Assembly: GCA_965230005.1 (NCBI GenBank)
Contig: OZ245934.1
Span: 1,302,001 to 1,366,000, forward strand
Length of the DNA stretch: 64,000 bases
Direction: 5' to 3'
Source of the DNA: SZUA-309 sp965230005
GTDB lineage: Bacteria; Pseudomonadota; Gammaproteobacteria; Pseudomonadales; Azotimanducaceae
Shown: positions 27,013 through 35,841 of the stretch, one piece after another
Layout: every line of letters begins with the position of its first letter
Numbering within the stretch: position 1 is the first letter of the stretch
Program-made: the position numbers and the translations under genes
The notes under the pieces: generated by a model
What the model saw: only the letters and a program-made list of their open reading frames with translations
The model's database searches: none
Told to the model about the DNA's origin: nothing

Positions 27013-29463
27013 ATGCGCCGCCTGAAAGCGCTCGGCTACGCTCTGGCCCGCTGGTTCATCGGCGCCATTGCCCGTCCGCAGCTGGCGGGTGCCGAGGCGG
27101 AAGCCGCCAATGAAGAAGCCGCAGGTGATCCCGGGAGCCGATTCGTCGGCAAGCTGGAAGAAAACGGCTTGCCTTCGACCCCGGAAGACGGTCTGACCGG
27201 TGAACGTCGTGACAACTTCATCTACGTCATGGACTCCCGGTCCCTCTCTGACCTCGTTGTGCTCGATCTTGTTACGGAGCAGCTCGAGATGCCGAGCCCT
27301 CTGGACGCCATCAGCATCTCAGGCCACGAGGAAGCGCGACGCTTCTTCTTTCTGAACAGGTCCGCCGGCGGCTGGTTCCGTCGCGACACCATGCAGACCT
27401 ACTCAGAGCGCATGGTCCGGATTCTCGAGAACAGCGATGAGGACTGCGAGGCCGCCCTGCTCCCGGTTGCCGTTTTCTGGGGGCGCGCACCGCAACGCGA
27501 TGGCTCCATCTGGCGTGCGCTCATGAGCGAGAACTGGGCCGTCACCTCGCGTCTGAAGCGGATGGCGAACCTCTTCTTCAGCCGCCATCACATCGTCGTC
27601 AGCTACGGCACACCGATTCCACTGCGGGAGCTTGCGCATACGGAGGAGAACCGGGCGGTTCGCCGTGCTGCAAGGTTGTTGCGCGTGCGCCTGCGTGATC
27701 AGCGGGTCGCCACACTGGGTCCCGACTTCTCGCACCAGCGCACCCTCTCCGAGCAGATTCTCGGCAGCCGCGCCGTCCGCCAGGCCATCGACAGCTCAGA
27801 CCTGAAAAGGAAGACGGCAGAGCGGCGTGCAGCCAAAGCCGTGCGCAGCATTGCCTCCAATATGTCCTGGGTGACCATACGCATTCTGTCGCGGCTCCTG
27901 ACCTGGTTCTGGCAGGAGATCTACGACGGCGTTGAGGTGCACGGTGTACAGCGCCTGCAGCGTATCGCGGAAACCCACACCCTCGTCTACGTGCCGTCGC
28001 ATCGCAGCCACATCGATTATCTGCTGCTTTCCTATCTGCTCTTCTATCGGGGCCTGATGATTCCGCATATTGCCGCCGGCGATAACCTGAACATGCCCGT
28101 TGTCGGCGCCATCCTCCGCCGGGGCGGCGCGTTCTTCATGCGCCGCCGCTTCCGCGACGATCCGATCTACAGCGCCGTGTTTTCCGAGTACCTCTACCAG
28201 GTGTATCGACGCGGTCACTGTGTGGAGTTCTTTCCAGAGGGCGGCAGATCGCGCACCGGGCGTCTTCTGCCCGCAAGGCTCGGGCTACTGAAAATGACCC
28301 TCGACTGCCATGAACGCGGTGTGCCCAGACCGCTTGCTCTGGTGCCCGTGTATTTCGGCTACGAGAAGCTCATCGAGGCGTCGAGCTACCTGGACGAACT
28401 GCGGGGCAGCGAAAAGCGCGGGGAAAGCGTCGGCGACATCTTCCGGGGACTCAAGCTCATTCGTCAGGACTTCGGCAAGGTCGACGTGAACTTCGGCGAG
28501 CCCCTCGTGCTCGGCAGCTGGCTCGACGCGCATCCCGAGCAGGGCCCTTACGAGCTGGGCCGCGAGGTCCTGCAACGCGTCAACGAGGCAGCGTCCATCA
28601 ATCCGATCAATCTCGTTGCCATGGTGACCTTGTCCACGCCCCGCTTCGCCATCGACGAGGCACAGCTCGTGGATCAGGTGGACTGTCTGCTGACGCTGCT
28701 GCGCGCCGATGCCGCCCACCACGACTACAGCGTGACCGAGCTTTCCGGCCGCCAGGTTGTGGCCTATGTAGAGCAGCTGGCAATGATTCAGCGTGAGCGG
28801 CAGGCCTTCGGCGACGTGCTCTTCCACGACCCCTTCAACGCGGTGCTGATGACCTGGTACCGCAATAATGTGACCCACACGCTGGCTCTGCCCGCACTGA
28901 TCGCCTGCCTCCTGCAGGAGCGTCGCCGGCCATTGAACAAGCTTGCGCTCAGCACCATGGTGCGGACGGTCTTCCCGTATATTGCAGAGGAGCTGAGTCT
29001 GCGCGAAGACTCGACGGCCACGGACCGCTGGCTGAAACACATGCTCGATGCGGAGCTGCTCGAGCTGCATCCCACCGGTGGTTACAGTGCCCCGCCTGCC
29101 GGCCGGCCCAGCCAGTACCGCCTCGCGTTGCTGGCGAGTCTCATTCAACCAACGCTGGAGCGGCTCTACATCGTCATTGCCCTCCTGGCGAGCACGAAGG
29201 AAACGCCCAGAACCCGCGAGGCACTGGAGGCCGACAGTCAGAAGATTGCGCAGAAGATGAGCCGAATCTACGGCATCAACGCGCCGGAGTTCTTCGATCA
29301 GCGGCTCTTCAATCTGTTTATCGACAAGCTGGTCGCCGACGGCGTCGTCAGCGTCCGGGACGACGAGACGCTGGGGCACACGCCCATCGTCGACGAAGTC
29401 CTCAAAGCCGCCCAGGCGGTCATCAACGCGGAATTCCGCTACGCCATTCTCAGGGAGGGGTGA
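27013..29463 (+). CDS. plsB: Glycerol-3-phosphate 1-O-acyltransferase PlsB
   Basis: First acylation in phospholipid synthesis, at the inner membrane. The 816-residue length fits PlsB rather than the short PlsY type. The acyltransferase motif HRSHID (H-x4-D) lies near residue 329 in VPSHRSHIDYLLLSY. FFPEGGRSRTGRLLPAR and LVPVYFGYEKLIE are the third and fourth acyltransferase blocks. It follows gspD and converges on rsmJ. Confidence 0.96.
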   Translation: MRRLKALGYALARWFIGAIARPQLAGAEAEAANEEAAGDPGSRFVGKLEENGLPSTPEDGLTGERRDNFIYVMDSRSLSDLVVLDLVTEQLEMPSPLDAISISGHEEARRFFFLNRSAGGWFRRDTMQTYSERMVRILENSDEDCEAALLPVAVFWGRAPQRDGSIWRALMSENWAVTSRLKRMANLFFSRHHIVVSYGTPIPLRELAHTEENRAVRRAARLLRVRLRDQRVATLGPDFSHQRTLSEQILGSRAVRQAIDSSDLKRKTAERRAAKAVRSIASNMSWVTIRILSRLLTWFWQEIYDGVEVHGVQRLQRIAETHTLVYVPSHRSHIDYLLLSYLLFYRGLMIPHIAAGDNLNMPVVGAILRRGGAFFMRRRFRDDPIYSAVFSEYLYQVYRRGHCVEFFPEGGRSRTGRLLPARLGLLKMTLDCHERGVPRPLALVPVYFGYEKLIEASSYLDELRGSEKRGESVGDIFRGLKLIRQDFGKVDVNFGEPLVLGSWLDAHPEQGPYELGREVLQRVNEAASINPINLVAMVTLSTPRFAIDEAQLVDQVDCLLTLLRADAAHHDYSVTELSGRQVVAYVEQLAMIQRERQAFGDVLFHDPFNAVLMTWYRNNVTHTLALPALIACLLQERRRPLNKLALSTMVRTVFPYIAEELSLREDSTATDRWLKHMLDAELLELHPTGGYSAPPAGRPSQYRLALLASLIQPTLERLYIVIALLASTKETPRTREALEADSQKIAQKMSRIYGINAPEFFDQRLFNLFIDKLVADGVVSVRDDETLGHTPIVDEVLKAAQAVINAEFRYAILREG

Positions 29464-29505
29464 GCCGGGAGCCGCGGCGGCGGCGCTCGCAGGCCGGAAA
29501 CCCGC

Positions 29506-30222
29506 TCAGACACCCGCGCCGCGATAGACGTCGTAGCGTATTGATCGCCCCCGAATAGACCAGTCCGGGGATGCCAGTGCTGGATCCCGGGCCCTGCGCT
29601 TGAGCACCACGCGCTGTCGCACCCGGCTGCGCGCGAGATCGATGAGGGCTGCATCGAATTCCCCTTCGCCCTCCACGAGCGCGGCGAGGTACTGCATCGC
29701 TTTCCCCGGCAGCGCGCCTTTCCGCCTCTGTGGGAACATGGGATCGAAATAGATGACGTCGACCCGCTCTGCCACCTCGAGCAAGGTGCGATGATCATCA
29801 CACTGCACCCTGACCTCCGGGAGATCGAGACGGGCCCGAAGGTCAACCAGCAGCGCCCAGAGCTGCGGCTGACGCTCGATGAGCGTGAGTTGCTGGCCCC
29901 GGAGCGCAAGGGCCATGGCGTCGACGCCGAGTCCCGCGGTTGCATCGATGATCGACAGAGTGACACCACGTTTGAGACCGCAGGCACGGCCGAGCATGAA
30001 ATCACCGGCAAGACGACGCTCGAGATCGCGACGATGGACCGCAAGACCGGCGTCGTCTCCCTGACGCAGGAGCTCGAGGACGCCGCGACGATAGGCGAGG
30101 TAGAAAGCCGCTTGTGCCGGTGGCTCCTGAAGCAACCGGACCTGCTCCCCCTCGAACAGACTCAGCAGAGCGTCTGCCTCGTCCTTTGCGCAGAGAACGT
30201 CGATCAGCTGCTCTTGCGCCAG
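29506..30222 (-). CDS. rsmJ: 16S rRNA (guanine1516-N2)-methyltransferase
   Basis: Methylates G1516 of 16S rRNA. The protein shows the family blocks SIIDATAGLGVDAMALAL (SAM binding), VIYFDPMFPQRRKGALPGKAMQ and RSIRYDVY near the C-terminus. No ATG, GTG or TTG lies just before the conserved region. A CTG at 30222 with AAGGAG seven bases upstream gives 238 residues and overlaps the tsaB end by 19 bases, so I propose a CTG start. A TTG at 30135 would remove 29 more residues. The frame is open upstream into tsaB, but that sequence is arginine-rich shadow. Confidence 0.85.
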   Translation of the reverse strand: MAQEQLIDVLCAKDEADALLSLFEGEQVRLLQEPPAQAAFYLAYRRGVLELLRQGDDAGLAVHRRDLERRLAGDFMLGRACGLKRGVTLSIIDATAGLGVDAMALALRGQQLTLIERQPQLWALLVDLRARLDLPEVRVQCDDHRTLLEVAERVDVIYFDPMFPQRRKGALPGKAMQYLAALVEGEGEFDAALIDLARSRVRQRVVLKRRARDPALASPDWSIRGRSIRYDVYRGAGV

Positions 30223-30872
30223 GGCGCGTCTCCTTCGAGATATTCGGGCAACCCCTCGGCCGCGTCGACGGCGGCGCCTGCTTCGAACAGTACCGCCGCA
30301 AGATCGAGCATCGCCCCGGGACCGGCGATGAGCGGCAGGTTGTCGCCACCCTGCCACCAGTCCGGACGCTCCCCAACCAGCGGCCATCCGCCATCCGCGG
30401 CCATGGCCCCATGCTCAGGCATCGCGCTATAGAGTCGATCGGAAAGCTTCGGCTGCGGCAGACCCTCAACGTTTTCATAAGCCGCCAGATAGTAGAGATC
30501 CCGCCGGGAGCGGATACTCGTGTATACACCGGCTATCTCGCGAGCCGCAAAACAGGTCCGCGCCAGCATGGCGGAGGACGACACCCGAAGGATCGGGCGG
30601 TCGCTGGCCAGCGCCAGGGCCTGGGCAGCGGCGGCCGCAATTCGGCCACCGGTGAAGGAGCCGGGGCCCCGGGCGAAGGCAATGGCATCAAGCCGATCGA
30701 GCAGCGCCCGGCGGCTGATGTCCGCTTCGCGAAGCACGGAGTCGAGTAGCGGCAGCAGTCGTTCGTTGTGGCGGCGCTCAACATGCTCGCTGCGCAGGAA
30801 GCGGTTACCATCGATATCCAGACCCACGGAACAGTGCGTTCCGGCACTATCGATCGCCAGCAGATTCGTCAT
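30204..30872 (-). CDS. tsaB: tRNA threonylcarbamoyladenosine synthesis protein TsaB
   Basis: Partner of TsaD in making the t6A modification of ANN-decoding tRNAs. The 222 residues open LLAIDSAGTHCSVGL, an ASKHA-type fold, with RHNERLLPLLDSVL and FARGPGSFTGGRIAAA as family signatures. Length is normal. Its start codon is only a few bases from the start region of the divergent moeA, leaving little room for leader sequence on either transcript. Confidence 0.92.
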   Translation of the reverse strand: MTNLLAIDSAGTHCSVGLDIDGNRFLRSEHVERRHNERLLPLLDSVLREADISRRALLDRLDAIAFARGPGSFTGGRIAAAAAQALALASDRPILRVSSSAMLARTCFAAREIAGVYTSIRSRRDLYYLAAYENVEGLPQPKLSDRLYSAMPEHGAMAADGGWPLVGERPDWWQGGDNLPLIAGPGAMLDLAAVLFEAGAAVDAAEGLPEYLEGDAPWRKSS

Positions 30873-31000
30873 CGAGGTATGTTATCCAAGCCTTAGATCT
30901 CCAGGAAGCTCGCCGCCGCATCCTCGGCGAAGCCGCACCCGTCGCCCGCACCGAGCAGGCGTCGACCGCTTCTGCAAACGGCAGGGTTCTGGCCACTGAC

Positions 31001-32095
31001 GTGCCTTCACCCGTCGATCTGCCACCCTTTCCGAGCTCGGCGATGGATGGCTATGCCTACGCGGAACCTCATGCGCCAGCCGGGGAGCCGCTGAACATCG
31101 TCGGCGCCAGTCTCGCAGGCCATCCCTACACCGGTGCGCTCAAGGCCGGAGAGTGCGTTCGCATCACCACCGGTGCAGCCGTTCCCGGCAGCGCGGATAC
31201 GGTCGTCATCCAGGAAAACTGCGACCGGAATGGCGACAGGCTCACAATCAACGAGCGACCAGCGGCAGGCGCTAACATTCGGATGCAGGGCCACGACGTC
31301 ACCATGGGCGCTCTGGTGGCCAGAGCCGGTCAGCGACTGAACGCCTTCGATGTGGCCTGGCTCGCTGCCGTGGGCGTGGAATCCGTGAGTGTCTTGGCCA
31401 AACCCCGGATCGCTCTGTTCTCAACCGGCGACGAGCTGCGGGAACCGGGCGCACCACTCCAGGCCGGCCAGATCTACGACGCGAACCGCCTGGCCTTGAG
31501 ATCGCTCATGGCAAGGCTGCCCGTGGAGATCACAGACCTGGGCATTCTTCCCGATGATCGCGATGCCCTGGAGGCGGCGCTGGGCAATGCCTCCCTCGAA
31601 CATGATCTGTTGCTGACATCCGGCGGCGTCTCCGTGGGTGACGCGGACTATGTGAAGGAGATCGTCGAACGGCTCGGCCATATCGCCCTCTGGCGGATGA
31701 ACCTGAAACCCGGCAAACCCCTCGCCTTCGGCCGAGCCGGCCAGGCGTTGTTTCTCGGTTTACCCGGCAATCCGGTATCGACCATCGTCACCTACCTGCT
31801 CATCGCCCAACCGCTGCTCCTGACGCTGGCCGGCACGGAAGCTCTTCAACCGTTCTCGTTGCTTGCCCGACTCGAAGACGATGTGCGGCACAATCCGGGC
31901 CGGGAAGAGTATCAGCGAGGGATCATCAGCAGCGGCGAGCACGGTTACAGCGTGAGGGTATCCGGCGATCAGAGCTCCAATCGACTGGCAACGTTCAGCG
32001 GCGCGAACTGCCTGATTCGCATTGCCAAAGCGGACGGACACCTGAGCGCCGGAACCACCGTGGAAGTCATACCGTTCAAGGAGCTCGTCGACTGA
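31001..32095 (+). CDS. moeA: Molybdopterin molybdenumtransferase (5' end uncertain)
   Basis: Inserts molybdate into molybdopterin to make Mo cofactor. LPPFPSSAMDGYAYA, the GTGDELREPG-like FSTGDELREPGAPL, TSGGVSVGDADYVKE and MNLKPGKPLAFGR are diagnostic. The first standard start in frame is the GTG at 31001, giving 364 residues, about 40-45 short. In the same frame upstream, coding-like sequence (LDLQEARRRILGEA, then GRVLATDV) matches the usual MoeA N-terminus back to about 30893, but no ATG, GTG or TTG precedes it. An ATG at 30879 is one base out of frame. Confidence 0.9.
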   Translation: MPSPVDLPPFPSSAMDGYAYAEPHAPAGEPLNIVGASLAGHPYTGALKAGECVRITTGAAVPGSADTVVIQENCDRNGDRLTINERPAAGANIRMQGHDVTMGALVARAGQRLNAFDVAWLAAVGVESVSVLAKPRIALFSTGDELREPGAPLQAGQIYDANRLALRSLMARLPVEITDLGILPDDRDALEAALGNASLEHDLLLTSGGVSVGDADYVKEIVERLGHIALWRMNLKPGKPLAFGRAGQALFLGLPGNPVSTIVTYLLIAQPLLLTLAGTEALQPFSLLARLEDDVRHNPGREEYQRGIISSGEHGYSVRVSGDQSSNRLATFSGANCLIRIAKADGHLSAGTTVEVIPFKELVD

Positions 32096-32284
32096 CGATC
32101 AAAGGCGGTTTTTTCGGGGGGAGTGAGAGCGTGCGCCTGATGGGAGGCGCTGGCTTCCGGTCGGGCTGGTGCCTGTGCCGCAGGGTTCCCTGCCACTCTG
32201 GCACTCACCCGCTGTAGAGATCAGATGAGAATCAGCCGGTGCTTAGGCCACCGGCTGGACTCTCAGGACCGTTCCAGCCGGCGC
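32096..32284. other. Gap between convergent moeA and histone-like gene
   Basis: These 189 bases hold no gene. They contain a strong hairpin at 32233-32257 and a short T run after moeA (near 32110) without a clear stem. Confidence 0.6.
32233..32257. terminator. Hairpin between moeA and the histone-like gene
   Basis: CAGCCGGTG and CACCGGCTG form a perfect 9-bp stem with a 7-base loop, 28 bases past the stop of the minus-strand histone-like gene and 138 past moeA. No real T tract follows on either strand. It could end transcripts with Rho or protect 3' ends. Confidence 0.4.
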
Positions 32285-32797
32285 TCAGCGGCGCTTGGCA
32301 GGACGCCGGGCCACGGTACCTTTCTTTACCGGACGTCTGGCGACGGTCTTCCGCTTAGCAACCTTCTTCTTAGCTACCGTCTTCTTGGCAGCCTTCTTCT
32401 TGGCAGGCGCTTTTTTCTTCGCGGCTGCTTTTTTCTTGGCAGGTGCTTTTTTCTTCGCGGCAGCTTTGCGGACGGTCTTCTTCTTGGCGACCTTCTTCTT
32501 CGCTACCTTTTTCTTGGCTACCTTCTTCTTAGCCACCTTCTTCTTGGCGACTTTCTTTTTGGCTACCTTTTTCTTGGCAGCTTTCTTCTTGGCAGCAGGC
32601 TTACGCTTGGCGGCTGTCTTCTTCTTCGCAGCTGCCTTCTTCTTAGCAGCTGGACGCTTCTTGGCAGCAGCCTTTTTCTTGGCAGGTGCCTTCTTCTTAG
32701 CGGGCGCCTTCTTCTTGGCCGGCGCCTTTCTCTTCGCAGCAGCCTTCTTACGGGCTGGCGCTTTTCTTACAGCTTTCTTCTTCGTTGCTCTGGGCAT
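32285..32797 (-). CDS. Histone H1-like lysine/alanine-rich protein
   Basis: A 170-residue protein made almost only of Lys, Ala, Pro, Val and Arg (MPRATKKKAVRKAPARKKAA onward), like eukaryotic H1 tails and bacterial AlgP/HctB-type proteins that bind DNA and, in some species, affect nucleoid shape or regulation. A strong GAGGAG lies seven bases before the ATG. The centre has six AKKKV repeats (residues 74-103) and AKKKT; the ends carry APAKKK repeats and arginines. Such genes vary in repeat number between strains. The exact function cannot be read from this sequence. Confidence 0.88.
   Translation of the reverse strand: MPRATKKKAVRKAPARKKAAAKRKAPAKKKAPAKKKAPAKKKAAAKKRPAAKKKAAAKKKTAAKRKPAAKKKAAKKKVAKKKVAKKKVAKKKVAKKKVAKKKVAKKKTVRKAAAKKKAPAKKKAAAKKKAPAKKKAAKKTVAKKKVAKRKTVARRPVKKGTVARRPAKRR
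32474..32578 (-). repeat. 15-bp tandem repeat coding AKKKV
   Basis: Seven in-frame 15-base units code for AKKKV six times and AKKKT once. Third-codon positions differ slightly between units, so the array has been kept by selection or is not very recent. Slippage would change length in whole repeats without shifting the frame. Confidence 0.8.
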
Positions 32798-33120
32798 GAA
32801 GAATCTCCTCGGCTAGGTTGATTTGCTTGTTCCGACACGGACGCACTTAAAGTGCGCTTAGACCGACTGGCTTGTCAGTGAACTGAATGTCAGCAAACGT
32901 ACCGTCGGTTGCCTGACGAACCCGCTTCAGACTCTTTGCCTTTACTCAGCGATCGAAAGCTTTTCGTACTCTACTTCGCTTCCGGTTGCCGAACTCAAAT
33001 CGTCTTTTGCCGGGCCGCTTGTCGAAAAGATCTTCGAACCACGCTTTTGTTTCTGGGAGGAAAACGTAAAGCAACGAAAATCGGGTCGAATGATATGCAA
33101 ATCAAAATAAAAAAACACCA
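32798..33120. promoter_or_regulatory. AT-rich gap between adk and the histone-like gene, with a palindrome
   Basis: These 323 bases hold no supported gene. Base composition is more AT-rich than the neighbours. A 15-base palindrome CGCACTT-A-AAGTGCG lies at 32842-32856, about 45 bases before the histone-like gene, where a repressor could act. The adk transcript ends into a run reading GTTTTTTTATTTT on the minus strand (about 33102-33115), with only a weak 4-bp stem (CACT/AGTG) before it, so a terminator there is doubtful. Confidence 0.5.
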
Positions 33121-33768
33121 CTAGTTTCGCAGTGCTGCAAGGATCTCCTGCTGTATTTCTTCGACTTTTCCGAGACCGTTCACAGTTACGTAGCGTAGTT
33201 TGTCACCGTCTGCACGTTCGCTGTAATAACCGATCAATGGTTGGGTCTGTTCGCGATAAACGGTGAGTCGCTCGCGTACCGTTTCTTCTTTGTCGTCATC
33301 ACGCTGGATGAGCTCCTCACCGGTTTCGTCGTCTTTTCCTTCGACCTTTGGCGGGTTGTACTCGACGTGATAGGTACGACCGGAGCCTGGATGTACCCGG
33401 CGACCGCTCATGCGTTTGATGATTTCTTCATCGGGCACGGTGATTTCAAGCACAACTTCCACTTCCACACCGGCGGCCGCGAGCGCATCCGCCTGAACGA
33501 TCGTGCGGGGGAATCCATCGAACAGAAATCCGTTCGCACAGTCGTCCTGCACGATCCTCTCCTTCACCAGATCGATAATGATCTCATCGCTGACGAGCGC
33601 GCCGGAGTCCATAACCGCTTTCACGCGTTTACCCAGCTCAGAGCCGGCTTTTACCGCTGCCCGGAGCATATCGCCGGTAGAAATTTGCGGGATGGAGAAC
33701 GCCTCGCAGATAAACTGTGCCTGAGTCCCTTTCCCCGCCCCTGGTGGTCCGAGCAGTATGGTTTTCAT
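33121..33768 (-). CDS. adk: Adenylate kinase
   Basis: Interconverts AMP, ADP and ATP. The 215 residues carry the P-loop GPPGAGKGT at residues 7-15, the AMP-binding ISTGDMLRAAV, FLFDGFPRT, and a long-form LID domain (MSGRRVHPGSGRTYH to QRDDDKEETV) with His and Ser rather than zinc cysteines, as in Gram-negative enzymes. It sits 48 bases after relA. Confidence 0.98.
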   Translation of the reverse strand: MKTILLGPPGAGKGTQAQFICEAFSIPQISTGDMLRAAVKAGSELGKRVKAVMDSGALVSDEIIIDLVKERIVQDDCANGFLFDGFPRTIVQADALAAAGVEVEVVLEITVPDEEIIKRMSGRRVHPGSGRTYHVEYNPPKVEGKDDETGEELIQRDDDKEETVRERLTVYREQTQPLIGYYSERADGDKLRYVTVNGLGKVEEIQQEILAALRN

Positions 33769-33816
33769 GAGCTTTGATTCCTGATTTCTGTGTTGAAGGT
33801 CTGTGGGCGATTCGCT

Positions 33817-35841
33817 TCAGGCGGACCGTTCCGCCACCCGGCGGACACGATCGATGGCCGGGATCAGTTCGAGCGAATCCATCAGTGCGTGCAGTTCGAG
33901 CAGCCCCGGCAGAGCAACCTCGATGAGAATGACGGCTTCCGACGTGCCGGGTACCACGCGGCCGCTGTTCGACAGCAGCGTGATGCCGTGTTCACCGAGA
34001 AAAGCCGTGACATCCATGAGCAGACCGGCACGGTCGGCTGCGTGGAGCTCAATGGTGAAGCTTTCTCCGGAAGCGGCGTCTGGCGGTGGCGAGTCATCGA
34101 GGAGACTGAGCTGGGCCTGCTCGAGCGGCTCGAAGCCGAGTCGGTCTCGCGGAAACAGCAGGGCAAGAAGATCCAGAAGCTGACAGTCACCAACGCCGAG
34201 GGCCTCGAACAGCGCGTCACGATCGCCATAGGCCAGTGCGTGGGCAGCCTGATCGAGAGCATCGACACCGGGCGGCACTTCCGCAAGCCGCAGCAGCGTA
34301 TCGTCGATCAGCTGCCGCCCCGCCGCGACATTCTCTTCGATGCTGCGCGCCTTGAACCAGTCGACGACTTTTTCCCGGGCCCGGGCTGTGCGCATGCATT
34401 CGAGGTGCTGAGACAACCACGCACGGGACGGTGCAGGTTCTTCAGCGGTGATGATCTCCACCCGCTGACCGCTCTCAAGCGGCTGATTGAGCGCCACCAG
34501 CCGACCGTCCACCCGCGCACCCCGACAGCGGTGACCAACCTCCGTGTGCACGCGATAGGCAAAATCCAGGGCCGTCGCACCCGTCGTCAGATCGAGGACG
34601 TGACCCTTGGGCGTATACACAAAAATCCGTTCCTCACGGATCCGGTGTCCGAGTTCGAGGCCGATCTGATTCTGACGAATGTGCTCTTCGGCTTCTTCCT
34701 GCCACTCGACGACCTGTCGCATCCAATCCATCTTGCGGGCGTAAACGTCATCCTCGCCGCCATCGTCCTTGTAGGCCCAGTGGGCGCAGACGCCGAGCTC
34801 GGCTTCCTCATGCATCTGCTGCGTGCGGATCTGTACTTCCAGGGTTTTGCCGTCACTCCAGCTCACCGCAGTGTGGATGGAGCGATAACCATTTTCCTTG
34901 GGCACGGCAATGTAATCGTCGAACTCGCTCGGGATGTGCTGCCAGGCCGTGTGGATGACGCCCAGCGCGGCATAACACTGGGCGATGTCCGGTACGAGCA
35001 CCCGGATAGCGCGAACGTCGTAAACCTCATCGAGGCCCACGCTCTTCGCACGCATCTTCCGCCAGATCGAGAAGATATGCTTGGCGCGACCGGACACGTT
35101 CGCGTCGATCTTCTGTGCCTGAAGTCGAGCCTCCATGGTGCGCACAATTTCTTCGATCTCTCCTTCCCGCTCGGCACGTCTGCCATCCAGCTGGCTGGCG
35201 ATGGTTTTGTAGATGTCCGGAGCCAGATAGCGTAAGGCGAGGTCCTCGAGCTCCCATTTCAGCTGCCAGACACCCAGGCGGTTGGCGAGCGGTGCAAAAA
35301 CCTGATGAGCTTCCTGGCCGATACGCAGACGCCGTTCTTCTGTGCTGGCTTTCGCAGCACGCAAAGCAACCACGCGTTCGGCGAGCTTCAGCACCGCCAC
35401 CCGGGCATCGTCGATCATGGAGACGAGCATGCGCTTGATGTTCTCCACCTGATCCCGGGATTCACTGGTCTGCATGCGCGAGTTGGACATTTCCAGGAGA
35501 CTGGTGTCTGCCATGCGCGCCACGGCCTGTACCAGCCCGGCGACGTCCTCATTCACCCCATCGGCGATGGTCCTGTAGCTCAGCGCGCCCGTGCGCACGG
35601 GACGATAGAGCAGCGCAGCAGCGAGGGACGCCGCGTCCATGTTGAGGGTCCGTACGAGCGTAGCAAGCTCGAGGCCTTTCTCGAGAAACTCTTCGGACCG
35701 CTGCGGCAGCGCGGCAACAAGCTCGAGGGCCAGGCCTACCAGCCGGGTCTCATCACCGAGCTCCGATGCCAGGTCCTCAAGCCAGCTTTCCGTATCCACG
35801 CGACCGTCGCGCAGCGGCAAGCTTTCAGCGGCCTTCACCAT
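33817..35841 (-). CDS. relA: GTP pyrophosphokinase RelA
   Basis: Ribosome-associated (p)ppGpp synthetase of the stringent response. The ATG at 35841 gives 674 residues and overlaps the rlmD stop by 7 bases. The N-terminal hydrolase-like domain lacks the HD pair (AALLYRPVRTG replaces it), so RelA, not SpoT, is the better call. The synthetase domain has EFDDYIAVPKENGYRSIHT and VQIRTQQMHEEAELGVCAHW. TGS (IFVYTPKGHVLDLTTGATAL) and C-terminal ACT (AADRAGLLMDVTAFLGEHG) domains follow. Confidence 0.95.
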   Translation of the reverse strand: MVKAAESLPLRDGRVDTESWLEDLASELGDETRLVGLALELVAALPQRSEEFLEKGLELATLVRTLNMDAASLAAALLYRPVRTGALSYRTIADGVNEDVAGLVQAVARMADTSLLEMSNSRMQTSESRDQVENIKRMLVSMIDDARVAVLKLAERVVALRAAKASTEERRLRIGQEAHQVFAPLANRLGVWQLKWELEDLALRYLAPDIYKTIASQLDGRRAEREGEIEEIVRTMEARLQAQKIDANVSGRAKHIFSIWRKMRAKSVGLDEVYDVRAIRVLVPDIAQCYAALGVIHTAWQHIPSEFDDYIAVPKENGYRSIHTAVSWSDGKTLEVQIRTQQMHEEAELGVCAHWAYKDDGGEDDVYARKMDWMRQVVEWQEEAEEHIRQNQIGLELGHRIREERIFVYTPKGHVLDLTTGATALDFAYRVHTEVGHRCRGARVDGRLVALNQPLESGQRVEIITAEEPAPSRAWLSQHLECMRTARAREKVVDWFKARSIEENVAAGRQLIDDTLLRLAEVPPGVDALDQAAHALAYGDRDALFEALGVGDCQLLDLLALLFPRDRLGFEPLEQAQLSLLDDSPPPDAASGESFTIELHAADRAGLLMDVTAFLGEHGITLLSNSGRVVPGTSEAVILIEVALPGLLELHALMDSLELIPAIDRVRRVAERSA

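Noticed and set aside
32225..32821. Plus-strand frames with Leu/Gly or Phe/Ala-rich repeats that look like membrane proteins
   Set aside because: They are the reverse complement of the lysine-rich histone-like gene; the lysine codons read as Phe or Leu on the other strand. The minus frame has a strong ribosome site and a known protein type.
32909..33124. 71-codon frame on the plus strand in the adk gap
   Set aside because: No good ribosome site, no family resemblance, and its end runs into the AT-rich region before adk.
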